Source of the DNA: Heterodera schachtii
Taxonomy: Eukaryota > Nematoda > Chromadorea > Rhabditida > Heteroderidae
Length of the DNA: 64,000 nucleotides
Assembly (NCBI GenBank): GCA_023374025.1
Contig: SIJG01000009.1
Location: 1,429,558 to 1,493,557 of the forward strand
Reading direction: 5' to 3'
Every line of letters starts with the position of its first letter. Position 1 is the first letter of the stretch. The translations under genes were made by a program, and so were the position numbers. The notes below the pieces were generated by a model. That model searched no databases. It worked only from the letters and a program-made list of their open reading frames with translations, and had not been told where the DNA came from. This document shows, one piece after another, positions 47,520 through 57,898 of the stretch.

Positions 47520-50500
47520 CGCTGAAGTTATTTACAAAAATGTTAATCGTTTTTATATGAAGAGAAGTTAACGCCAAAGAAATTTAAGGATAAAACCTTG
47601 ATTTTTACTAAATTTTCAATCCATGATATCTAATTTTTTAATTGAAAAATAACCTCAATCAAGAACATTATACACTTTTATTGCTCAATTTCAAATGAAA
47701 AAATTTATTAATTAAATATAAAATATTTTAAATATGATATATTTTAAATAAATGTAAATAACTAAATGAGAAAAATGCAATATTTAAGAAAAAATTTAGA
47801 AAAATCAAGCAATCAATAGCAAAGCAAAATTTATTTATTATTAAAAGTTTCTGTATAACCTTTGAAATAGAGAAAATTATTAAAGTCTATTTTTAATTGC
47901 ATGTAATCGATATAAAAAATTATTAAATAAAAAATTAAATATAAATTCAAAGTAATAAAAACGTAAGAAGATGAGCCGAAGCTTGCTGCGTGGGCCAATA
48001 CAGTTTTGTACGATTTGATTAATATTCAAAAAATATAATAATATACTTTGTTGAAAAATTAAAAAACGGAATTTATTTGAAAAAAAATTAAAAATATATT
48101 CTTAATAAAGAATTTTATCTGTTAGAGATTGGAATTGACAAAAATAAATATAATACCAGTACATTCTAATGATTGTCGACTCTTTTTCAAAATATATGAT
48201 GGCCATTCCATTGCAGGAACAATCAACAATCACCGTCACAGCTGCATTTGTCGAGAAATTTTTGTGCTTAATTATCTATGATAAAACATTACACAAATTA
48301 ATTAATTTATATAAATATGTAAAATGAAATATAATAACAAAATGAAAGAAATATTTAAAATAACCAATATAAAACATGTGGAGCAGCTGCGTGCTTTTTT
48401 CTTATTTGTTATACAAAAAGTTCAACAAAAATCTAAGTTGAAAATAAGTTTTAATTAATTAATAAATGATATTAAATAATGAAATATTTAAAAATAAATT
48501 CATTAGTCAGTAACGAAAATTAACAGATTATATGAAAATAAAACAAATCAAAATCTATGAACCAAAAAACTCCATAAATTTCGTCTAATATCAATATTGA
48601 TTAAACATCGATGCTTAAATATTTATTAAATGATACATTTAAATATATATTAATGAAACTTTTCAAGAATTGCTATTATACTGACTACCTACGGCTAAAT
48701 CGATGGGTATTTTCATTTTGAAAAATGTTTTGACAAAACTCAAAAAAACTGTATGCTTTGGTTTTTCGTTTTTCAGATGGTTGAATAAAATGTGCTAGTA
48801 ATCATTAACATCATTGGTCCCATAAAAAAAAAGAAGGAAAAAGGGGTCTTTTTTTTTGCGATTCTGAGAACTACTCGGGGGTTATAGGGTGCGCTGAGCA
48901 CGAATCGGACATCAAATTTATATATGACCTCATTCAATCTATGATTTTTTTGTTAGGTCTATGATTTTTCATCGTTTTTTTAAATTTTTTTTTAATTATA
49001 GTCCAAAAAGGATTTTATCGGGTTATTGAGGTCGTTAATCACAAATATGTCATCCATTTCGACCAATTCATAAACCAGAATCCGAATTCGAACAAAAAAT
49101 CGAAAGTTTTCACTTATAACTTATTTCGAATTTTTCGCCTTAAAATGCTTATATGATTTTTTTATTGCAGGAACGATGGCTTTCGATTTGTTTTCAATGC
49201 ATTTAAACCATTTTCGAATACAAAAACTATTCTTTACCCAAAGCATATATAAATTATTAAAGTTAAAGATGAAGTAAATTTATATTTAAATTTGATGTAA
49301 ATCTAAACTTTTAATTTGCTTTAACTTTTTATTTATTTAATAAAATTTAAAAAATATGCTTTAAAAAATCATAATATATAAATAAAAAATAAATAAATAT
49401 TATGCTGAAGTAAATCACAAAAATTTACAGAAGTAAAACATTTTTAACTTTGCCAAAAGGATCAGCAGAATATCCAAGACATTTATTAGTATTTATTAAT
49501 TAAAAACATAAGATGATAAATAACATATTTTTCGTAAACAAACAACATACTGAATGATTTAGAAATATTTATGAAAAACTAATCATAAATTTTAATGGAA
49601 ACCACATTGCATGTTGTGCTTCTCGGTAGACATTAATTTTTTATGTTGCAAAATGTGAAAGTAAAAATGATAAAGAAGCGTTAAACCATTAAAAAATAGA
49701 AAAAGTTTAATTGCATAAATTTAGATAAAAGATCTACAAAAACTATATAAACAAATCATACTTGTATATTAATACCAGAATAAAAAAAATAATGCAATAA
49801 TATAAATTAAAAAAACATACTGGAAAAAGTTTTCTGTTGAAAACATTATAAAATGTTGTGAAATGAAGATAACTAGCCTATTAATTTTATTCATTATTTC
49901 AAAATTTAATCATAAAAATAAATATTTAAATTTCTAAAACATATTTAATATTAATATTAAAAATATTCATAAATTGAAAATATATCAGATAAAAAAAGGA
50001 AAAAAAAACATAAATAATAATAAAATTTATATATAGGATTACAAAATTAAATAAAATAATATCAAGCAATAGTTTTTAGATAAATTAATTAATATCCTTC
50101 CTTTAAAATAATGAAAAAATAATAGCATAATTCAAGGCGAAAAAAGAGCCAGATAATACAATGCGACATCATAACATGAGAAAATAATAATAAGTGGCCA
50201 AAAATTAAAACAAAAAATAAGAATACAGACAAATTAGCAAAATAAATAATATAATACTTCAAATATATAAACATTAAGATCTTATTATAATGTTCAATCA
50301 TGTAAATAAAAGAAAATAATCATTTAAAAAATTCAAATTAAAAAATACTTCTAAACTTGACATAAATAAGAAATCATATAAAATAATAATATAGCCTCTT
50401 ATCGCCTATTCAATTGATCCAACGTTAATATAATTAGCAGTTATAAAAGCCGGATAAAATTATGCGACATTATCACATGATAAAATTAATAATAAAAAGT

Positions 50501-50557
50501 AGCGAAAAAATGAATACAAAGAATGAATTTATATAATTGACTATTAAAATAAATTAT
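47520..50557. other. AT-rich desert with repeat copies
   Basis: No gene is supported. 48893-48915 and 49037-49075 carry the GCTGATCACGAATATGAC-type motif. 49596-49790 is R3 copy 3. Confidence 0.5.
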
Positions 50558-50795
50558 TGTTGTGTCGTTTATTCAACAACAACAAATATAATCAATTACA
50601 AATAAATAATAAATAAATAAGTCAGAGGTGAAGAGAGAGAGACAAATTGTGTGGGGGTGAAATGCAAATGATAATGAGAATGAATGAAGTCCGAAGCGAG
50701 GAAGGAGGGAAGAGAGCGGTATTTATGGGCGATGAAAGTGATGACGTGTCAATAAACATAATGCCAAGAAAATATGAAATGGCAATAATACAACA
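50558..50795 (-). repeat. 3' LTR
   Basis: 238 bp, identical to 52638-52875 apart from AAATTG versus AACTTG near 50645. On the minus strand an AATAAA lies close to the LTR 3' edge and may serve as the polyadenylation signal. Confidence 0.92.
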
Positions 50796-50807
50796 CCTCC
50801 CCCTCTT
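50796..50807 (-). promoter_or_regulatory. Polypurine tract
   Basis: On the minus strand AAGAGGGGGAGG lies directly against the TGTTG start of the 3' LTR, the expected site for plus-strand priming in an LTR retrotransposon. Confidence 0.85.
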
Positions 50808-50886
50808 AAAAAAAATCTTAATCACGAGCCCTGATCTCATGTCGCTGGCCGGTTTGTTCTTCTGTTTCTTGCTGTTGGTCATCTGA

Positions 50887-52224
50887 TCAGTCCGTTCTTG
50901 TGGTTGCATTCGGTGACAACTTCACTGTGTTTGCATGACGGGTGATGATCTTGTGTGCTAATTGTGGGGATTGAATTTTGAAAATTAGACCATTTTTCGA
51001 CAAAATTTTGCCAAAAAGCCACAATTTTTTACCATCTCGATAATTGACGAACTGTACTTGATCAGCAATTTTAAAAACAACCCGATTTTCTCCGTTTTTC
51101 TTGTGATATTGAACTTTGGATTTGTGTGCGTTGCTTCCTCCTGTGCATGTTGGACATTTGAGCTCAATAATGTTTGATTCCTTCTCAAACTCTGCCGGAG
51201 TGACGTTGAGACATTCGACTATATTTGTGGGTTCTCCAAAATTAGTTTGTTGTTTGTCTTTTGTCCGACAAATTGTTGAAATATGTCCCAGCCTACCACA
51301 CTTGTGACATTTGACTGATTTTGGATACGGGCAGTCAGAGTTCCAATGATCTCCTCCACAGCGGTGACATGGCTCGGGTGGCATTGATTTTGATGAATGT
51401 TTGACTGCACTTTGATTGGCTGTGTGCGTGTTGTGTTGGCAGGGGTGTGACAATGAACATGTGCGAGTTGGCGACTTATTCTTTGGGTGATCCTGAATCT
51501 TTGAGGGACGAATTTGAATTGAATTAAAATCGTGTCGTCCGCTGAGTGCCGCTGAGCTTTGTCGTAAAGCGATGACTTCTTTGCAATCCGCCAAAAGTTG
51601 CTCATAATTTGCGTTGCCGTCCAACAGTTTGATACAGCGATAGCGCAACTCTGCATTGTGTTCGCCTAAACCGGTGATGAAAATTAAACTTTTGATTTGG
51701 TCCTTTGTGAGGTCCAATTTCGCTTTTTCTGCCATTGCGTTGACGGTTGAGCCAAACGCGAGGACGTCTTGGTTGACTTCGCACGTGAGTTGAAAACACT
51801 CATACCTTTTAATGAAAATGGACTTAGTTTCGGGGAAAATTGTGCGTAATTTCGAAAGGGTGTCCAACAAACCAACATTATCTGGTGTTTGTGGTTGAAT
51901 GCTCTCAGTGTAACGCTTGTACTCGTCCGTCCCCAATTTACTTACAATGAGTCGGACTTTGCTCTGCTCTGACATCGGCTTACCCTCCTGTTCAACGAAT
52001 GGGCCGAACCGTTCATACCATTCCTCAAAAGTGCGGTTGTCGTCGGGGCTGTAAACAAATTCTGAAATTTGAGCACTTAGTTTACAAAATAAGTCCATGT
52101 CATTGGACTGTGACTGATTTTGTTGCGGTGGTGCGTTGCCGATTTGAATGTTTTGCAACAATTTCATAAACTGTGACTGTTGATCAGCCAAAATGGCTTT
52201 CAATTGCTCCGAAGTGATTGACAT
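50887..52224 (-). CDS. Gag fused to an integrase-like C-terminal tail
   Basis: 445 residues, a single frame. Residues 1-40 are Gln-rich. Residues 45-225 are a helical Gag region (SPDDNRTFEEWYERFG, SKVRLIVSKLGTDEYKRY, TLSKLRTIFPETKSIF), as in nematode Gypsy-type Gag from memory. There are two zinc knuckles: C286-C298 (CX2CX3HX4C) and C306-C319 (canonical CX2CX4HX4C). From about residue 380, FKIADQVQFVNYRDGKKLW and GKILSKNGLIFKIQ followed by ITRHANTVKL resemble the C-terminal end of a Gypsy integrase. The natural order would place protease, reverse transcriptase, RNase H and integrase core between these parts. The ORF is therefore best read as the product of one internal in-frame deletion near residue 365-375. 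The start is the first ATG of the frame, and the leader upstream is about 410 nt. The ORF remains intact, so it may still make packaging protein. Confidence 0.85.
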   Translation of the reverse strand: MSITSEQLKAILADQQSQFMKLLQNIQIGNAPPQQNQSQSNDMDLFCKLSAQISEFVYSPDDNRTFEEWYERFGPFVEQEGKPMSEQSKVRLIVSKLGTDEYKRYTESIQPQTPDNVGLLDTLSKLRTIFPETKSIFIKRYECFQLTCEVNQDVLAFGSTVNAMAEKAKLDLTKDQIKSLIFITGLGEHNAELRYRCIKLLDGNANYEQLLADCKEVIALRQSSAALSGRHDFNSIQIRPSKIQDHPKNKSPTRTCSLSHPCQHNTHTANQSAVKHSSKSMPPEPCHRCGGDHWNSDCPYPKSVKCHKCGRLGHISTICRTKDKQQTNFGEPTNIVECLNVTPAEFEKESNIIELKCPTCTGGSNAHKSKVQYHKKNGENRVVFKIADQVQFVNYRDGKKLWLFGKILSKNGLIFKIQSPQLAHKIITRHANTVKLSPNATTRTD

Positions 52225-52616
52225 GATTGATAGGAATGACAGTGAATAGAGAGAATGAAAATTTGGCCGTCAATGATAATTTTGAATTGAATTTTAATTG
52301 GCAGTAAAATTCGGTGTTTGTTGAGTGACTTTAAGTGTCCTTTGGCGAGTGGAAATTGCGAATTTGAACTGCACGCAGCGGTCGCTTTGACTTGCGTGTT
52401 CCCAAATCCGTCTTTCCTTTAATGGGTGTTCACAGAGGCCTACTTATCAGCTTGTGAAGCCAATAAAGTCTTTTCCTTACTGTTGACGAAAGCGGTCTAC
52501 TTATCGACTTATCGGTCAGTAAGAATGTGTTACGGGCAAAGGTGGACACAAATGAATTGATTAAAATTTGAGTTTGGAATTAAACTGCCAAATGAATTGT
52601 ATTTGAAAAATAAAAG

Positions 52617-52634
52617 CCTATGCTGACTGCGCCA
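52617..52634 (-). promoter_or_regulatory. Primer-binding-site candidate
   Basis: On the minus strand TGGCGCAGTCAGCATAGG begins three nt after the 5' LTR end. The TGG start pairs with a tRNA CCA end. The matching tRNA was not identified from memory, so the site is assigned by position only. Confidence 0.6.
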
Positions 52635-52637
52635 ATT

Positions 52638-52875
52638 TGTTGTGTCGTTTATTCAACAACAACAAATATAATCAATTACAAATAAATAATAAATAAATAA
52701 GTCAGAGGTGAAGAGAGAGAGACAACTTGTGTGGGGGTGAAATGCAAATGATAATGAGAATGAATGAAGTCCGAAGCGAGGAAGGAGGGAAGAGAGCGGT
52801 ATTTATGGGCGATGAAAGTGATGACGTGTCAATAAACATAATGCCAAGAAAATATGAAATGGCAATAATACAACA
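52638..52875 (-). repeat. 5' LTR
   Basis: 238 bp, the upstream LTR for the minus-strand element; see the 3' LTR entry. The open frame inside it (from 52727) is repeated in both LTRs and is not a gene. Confidence 0.92.
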
Positions 52876-52880
52876 ATTAT

Positions 52881-53748
52881 ATTATTTATTTAATTGTAAA
52901 ATATTAATATAAAAATGTTCTCTATTCATATTTTTAAATGATTTGATGCAAATAAAGAACCTTCTAAAATAAACATCAATGCATAAATTTAAATGTTTTC
53001 TTTTTAATACTTTGTTTTTTTTAAAGTCAAAAAATTTATTGCAAATGATTAATTTAAGAGTTTTTTGACATAATTTTCTTAACCAGAAAATGCCAAATGA
53101 AACTCTTTTGTCAATCTAATGATTTTTTTAAATTTTTAGTTTCGAATTTGAAAAAAATTAAAAAATTACTGTAAGCAAATAAAACATTGCGCAATTCGGA
53201 GGCCCGAAATTGCAAAGATTGGCCGACAAAGCCGGGATATTGTATTTTTTGAATTAATTAAAAATAATAATTAAAATTATTCATATAATCCACCTGTGAA
53301 TTTGTAAATTTTGATTTATTTATTTTTATTTCCTTTTATTATTAAATTCATTTTGTGTTTTTTTATTTGATCAATTTATTTGTTTGATTTCCTTTTGGCA
53401 CCATGTAAGTGCACTAATGTGCATTTGGTTTGCTCGATAAATTAAATTAAAAAACTCATTTTTTTGCTAATAATCAGTGCTGGTATTTATGTATTACATA
53501 TTAAATAACAAAAAAATTAAGGGGTAAAGAATTTATCAGGAAATTTAGAAACAATTGGTTGAGAAAAAAGTATAATTATAATCCAAAATTGGTCCGCAAA
53601 GGACAAGAAAACTCCTGATCATAAGAAGCAAAGCTACTTTCAAATGAAACACATATTAAACAATTAAATTTTTCGAAGAAAAATGGTCATTATTTCTAAA
53701 ATTATTAAAATAAGACAATCTAGTGGCACAATAAGCCTACGTTAGTAT
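52881..53748. other. AT-rich region
   Basis: No gene is supported. A small GC-richer piece at 53190-53245 (GGAGGCCCGAAATTGCAAAG) has no recognised coding content. Confidence 0.5.
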
Positions 53749-53916
53749 CTGAAGGGTTTTCTCAAAATTTTGTAAATATTTGACATTTTTCAAATTTTTG
53801 ATGATAAAATTCACAAATTCATTAACAAAACTGCAATAAAAAATATTTTTTGTTTGACGCAATTACATTTTTTGAACAATAATCTCCCCGGGGGGATAAT
53901 TAGAGCATTTACGGTA
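53749..53916 (-). mobile_element. 5' end relic of a pogo-related element
   Basis: 53893-53914 ends in the terminal inverted repeat of the 57.9-kb transposon with one change (GCATTTACGG for GCATATACGG), followed by TA. On the minus strand the inner sequence resembles 58030-58140 of that transposon. It lacks the GGGGGAT-rich subterminal block and all coding exons. The inner part is repeated at 56679-56805. Confidence 0.65.
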
Positions 53917-54082
53917 TTATTTGTTTGAGCAATTTGGGAGAGCAAATAATAAAAGCACACATTTCTACGCAACTTTAATTATTTCATTGACCAAATTTCG
54001 CGAATTTTGGTTAGGTTTTGGGTTTATTTGTAACATAATCCAACAAAAAAATTAACTGAAAATTTAGCGAATAAATAAAAAT

Positions 54083-55080
54083 TGGGTCGAAATATCGAAA
54101 TCAGGATAAACCTGATAAAGTTAGAATCTTTTCATTTTGATGTCGTACGTATTAATGCTTTTCTTCTTCCATTTGCATATAAATATCTTCAAATTTCCTC
54201 TATTTCTTTGCCTTGCCCCATTTCTCTCTTCTTTTCTCAAACATTTCTTTGTAAATCAATAGAAAACGACGCGAACACATCGCATCGCTTCACTGGCACT
54301 CCTCCACTTATGTGGTCATTCCGTCCTCTCCTCCCAAGGCCATTTTCACAATAATTTGCCCTTTTCGCGTTCAGCAAAAAATCCATTTTTACTATTTATT
54401 TTCCTAATAGATTACACAAATATTAATTCACCTTACATTAACTTTTGGCCATAAATACTTTATCTTGTTGAATAATTTTAAAACTTAAATTTAAATTTTT
54501 TTCTATATCACTTTTTGCCATCTTTGTGTCTAAAATTTCAAAAATCAAAATTAATTCGCCAAATTCATCTGCATTTTTTATTATAAAACAATAAAGTTAT
54601 AAAAGAAAATTGCATTTTTAGCAAACCCACATGATAACTAACGAATAAAAAAATTCACAAAACATTAGAACTTTTATTATTTTTCATTGGAAACTCAAAT
54701 TAAAAATAAAAAGGAGCATTTCGGTTAACCTTTTAATCACATGATTTACTGACTACAAATAAGCATAAAAAAGTGAAGATTTATTTTCTTTTTTTGTGTC
54801 ATTTAAGTAAAAATGTTTTTCATTTTTTTAAAATTTTAAATTAACATATTAAGTACACGTGAACTAAAGTGATTAATATTTCAATAATTAATTTATAACG
54901 ACGAATAAAAGCGAACATGCCTTTATTCGAATCGCGAATTCACTTATTAAATAAATAAAATGAATTAAAAATTACAAGAAGAATAAGAATTTAAGTGGTT
55001 GGTAAACCGTTATGAAAAAACTTTGGAAAAAATAAAAAGATTTTTTCAACTGGAAATATAAAATTGATGATGATGCCCAA
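54083..55080 (+). repeat. Long AT-rich repeat R1, copy 3
   Basis: The core at 54251-54390 matches 6253-6390 and 28563-28690 (AAAACGACGCGAACACATCG, CTCCTCCCAAGGCCATTTTC). Weaker matches continue to about 55080. The reading frame seen over the core is not shared by the other copies. Confidence 0.65.
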
Positions 55081-55987
55081 TTAGCCATTCTCATAAACTA
55101 ATTTTATAAAAGATGAGAATTCTTTATTTAAATGAAATAAATAATGAGCATATTAGTTTTAATAAATTTAAATAAATCAAATCAAATAAAAATAAAATGA
55201 TAAAAAAATATATAAGATTTCAAAAGTATATTTAATAAACTATTTTAAATGACTCCACAATTCAAATTAAAAATAAAATAGGATTAATAAATTTCAAAAT
55301 AAACATTAAATAAGAGGCTCAAAATTTTACCAAGAAACTTTAGAAACGAACTTGAGAAATCAATGAAGTAAAAATTAATTATTTATTTTTATACAAACAA
55401 CGAATAAAAAAATCATTGTTATAAAATTGAAATAAAATTAAAAGAATTTATCAAATACATAAATTATTTTTCTTGGAACTTTTAAAAAAATTTAAAAATA
55501 GATAAAAGGGAATAAAACGATGGGAAATTTTGAAAATATTAAAAATAGCATTTTTATATGAAAATTACAACAAAAAAAAATTAAAATTTTGTAGAAAAAA
55601 ATTTTTATTTCCTTTCATAGCCTTCTTTATCATCTAATAATTGACATTAAATGGAATAAAAAATTGCCACACTTTATGATACGTATTTTTGTTATTTAAA
55701 CAATTTTTCTGCGATTTTATTTGGTAAGAAAGGCACGAAAAAACATTTTTAAATTTGAAATGTTAATTTTTAACGAGCATTCGTTATTCGGAGAAATTAG
55801 TTAGGACTTTTCGTATATAAAATAATTACGCAAGAATATACATGTAAAAATTAAAATCCAAAAGGCACAAATTCTATCTGTTTATTTTTTACCCTCAGAA
55901 TCACCATATATGCAGAGATTCTGATGCCTTAACAAAGTCCTAACCAAAATCTAATTCCAAATTCTTGATCAGCGCCCTAAAATACCC
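55081..55987. other. AT-rich region
   Basis: There is no gene. An inverted copy of the GCTGATCA motif with TTTAGGGCGC lies at 55965-55985, directly before the next element. Confidence 0.5.
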
Positions 55988-55995
55988 CTAAAGAT

Positions 55996-56384
55996 CAAGG
56001 GCGTAGGCAGGGGGGGGGGCTGGGGGGCTAAAGCCCCCCCCCCCCCCCCGAAACCCAAAAAGTAAAAAATTTTTAGTAGATTTTTTTAAATTTTAAGCAA
56101 TTTTCTTAATAAAATGCATTAAAATACTCAAAAACCCGGCGGCGCCTATCGGCACCGCCGGACCCCCATTTTACCATATTTTTGAAAATGTAGGCCAAAA
56201 TGGCAAAAAATATTAATTTCTTGGCGAAAAATTTTGTAAAATACACCCCATAATTCGGGATTTCAAAAAACCAAAAATACACCCTAAAAATCGACTTAAA
56301 AAAGAAAAATACACCCCTAAAAATCGACTTTTTGACTTCAGCCCCCCCCCCCCCCCCAAAGCCAAGGGTCTGGATACGCCCTTG
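55996..56384. mobile_element. hAT-like element with perfect 8-bp duplication (poly-G/C ends)
   Basis: The exact duplications CTAAAGAT at 55988-55995 and 56385-56392 flank 389 bp. The termini are CAAGGGCGTAGGCAGG and, inverted, CAAGGGCGTATCCAGA. CARGGGCGTA-type ends are common in animal hAT elements. Long G and C runs lie inside both ends. Stem-loop copy 7 and AAAATACACCCCTA units shared with the 29.7-kb element lie within. No transposase. Confidence 0.88.
56135..56161 (-). repeat. GNNA stem-loop repeat, copy 7
   Basis: On the minus strand CCGGCGGTGCC-GATA-GGCGCCGCCGG forms an eleven-pair stem with one wobble and a GATA loop. It is the most complete copy and is carried inside the hAT-like element. 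Confidence 0.7.
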
Positions 56385-56678
56385 CTAAAGATATTTAAAA
56401 TTTTGGGTTTTCCTGTTTTTTAATTTATGAAAACTCCTTTTCAGAATGGAATGTTGATTTTTTTCTGAAAAATTGAAAGTCCAGAATTAGTGAAAGAATT
56501 TTTTTCATCTTTAATTTTGAAATCAAATAAAACAAATAAAATTCTTCCAGTTTTTTTTGTTTTAAAGCTTTATCCACTAACATTGTCCAACCCTGAAGCG
56601 ATGAAGAATTTCCAAAAATTAGCGTAAATTTCTCGGGCTCAAAAATAAAAAATTTAAAAACAAATTCCAAATTTTCTG

Positions 56679-56805
56679 AAGGGTTTTCTCAAAATTTTGT
56701 AAATATTTGACATTTTTCAAATTTTTGATGATAAAATTCACAAATTCATTAACAAAACTGCAATAAAATATTTTTTGTTTGGCGCGATTACATTTTTTGA
56801 CGATA
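56679..56805 (-). repeat. Second copy of the pogo-related relic's inner part
   Basis: CTGAAGGGTTTTCTCAAAAT through the TTTTTTGTTTGGCGCGATTA region is a near copy of 53754-53870. The transposon terminus is absent here. Confidence 0.7.
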
Positions 56806-57485
56806 TGTTCAAAAAAATTAAAAAAATATTTTTAATATTTTTAAATTTTAATTCACATTGAATTAAATGTATCAAAGAAATAAAGAAATAATAATTCTAC
56901 AAATAAAACCCAAATTAAGCTGAGTTTTAATATTTAAATCTATTAAATGAAACTAAAAAATTATTTAATGCTTTATAAAAAATTATGATACAAAGTTTTT
57001 TTTACAAAAGCATTATGAACGAAATGAAATTGCAACGATAAAAACATTAATTTGAAAAGATGAAAAGATTGATTTTTTAAAATAAACATTTCTACACCAT
57101 TGGGTAAACCACCAAAGATATTTCGTAGACCCAGACGATTATTATGCAGAATTTAATAATATTCTTTATTTTATCCGACATCTATTGAATTAATAAAAGA
57201 ATATTTATTAGTTGGTTCTATTTGTTTAACTCAAAATAATATTTTAATAAACGAAAAAAATCGGAGGTCATTAAAAAACAAAATAGAATATAAATAGTTT
57301 GAAAGTATTATGAAATGTTAACATACAATTCCAAAAAACGAAATTAAAATTGAATCTAAAATAACTTAATTTAAATAAAAAAGACTCAAAATTCAAAAAA
57401 TAAAATAAAGTATCAAGTACAATATCCTTTTAAATCAATTGTAAAATAATTTACTTATATTATCTTTATGCAAAAAATATAAAAT

Positions 57486-57776
57486 GAGAGAGGTGAAATC
57501 CGACCGCCCCGCCGAGGAAGATCCCGGTTGGGCGCGAACGGCAAGCGCCTGTTCGAAAAGAGTGAAATAAGCAGCACAAACAGTCAACGAACATCCATGC
57601 ATATCGCCAGAAAAAAAAGCAAAAAAGTGGAGAAGGTTAAAAAAAATTGGAAATTGACTGTTCAAAAACTTTTATCAATTGATAGTTATGCAATTTATAA
57701 AAAAAACAAAAAAACATTTATGTATAAAAACCTTCACAAAAATATTTTTCAATTAAACAAACATAAAGCTAAATAA
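57486..57776 (+). CDS. Basic, higher-GC exon candidate
   Basis: The frame is open from the stop before 57486 to 57776. The first half (57486-57620) is clearly richer in G/C than its surroundings and reads RPPRRGRSRLGANGKRLFEK then SEISSTNSQRTSMHIARKKS, followed by a Lys-rich stretch. The second half becomes A/T-driven. A GT after 57629 could be a donor. There is no known domain and no start ATG before 57598. It may be an exon of an unrecognised gene or captured DNA; a shorter frame (MREVKSDRPAEEDPGWARTA) overlaps it. Confidence 0.25.
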   Translation, partial: ERGEIRPPRRGRSRLGANGKRLFEKSEISSTNSQRTSMHIARKKSKKVEKVKKNWKLTVQKLLSIDSYAIYKKNKKTFMYKNLHKNIFQLNKHKAK

Positions 57777-57898
57777 ATTGTCACTATTCATGTATCCTAT
57801 CAAACTCATTTAAAATATACTTATTTATTAATCAAACAACACAGTTGCTTAATTAGCATACCATTTTATTATTATCAGTTCTTATAAAATTAAAGTTA

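Larger units (their letters stand above)
50558..52875 (-). mobile_element. Internally deleted LTR retrotransposon (Ty3/Gypsy-like), complete with LTRs
   Basis: A 2318-bp element read on the minus strand. The LTRs at 50558-50795 and 52638-52875 are 238 bp each, start TGTTG and end CAACA, and differ at one visible base. ATTAT is duplicated at 50553-50557 and 52876-52880. The order on the minus strand is: 5' LTR, primer-binding-site candidate, leader, a gag-containing ORF, polypurine tract, 3' LTR. No protease, reverse transcriptase, RNase H or integrase core is present. It would need enzymes from another copy to move. The near-identical LTRs imply very recent insertion. The Gypsy assignment rests on the Gag type and the 5-bp duplication. 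Confidence 0.9.

Noticed and set aside
50647..50886. Frame MCGGEMQMIMRMNEVRSEEG, also present from 52727
   Set aside because: It lies in the LTR and is antisense to the element; its duplication reflects the LTR pair.
52881..53748. GC-richer piece near 53200 as an exon
   Set aside because: The frames are short, with no splice sites or motif.
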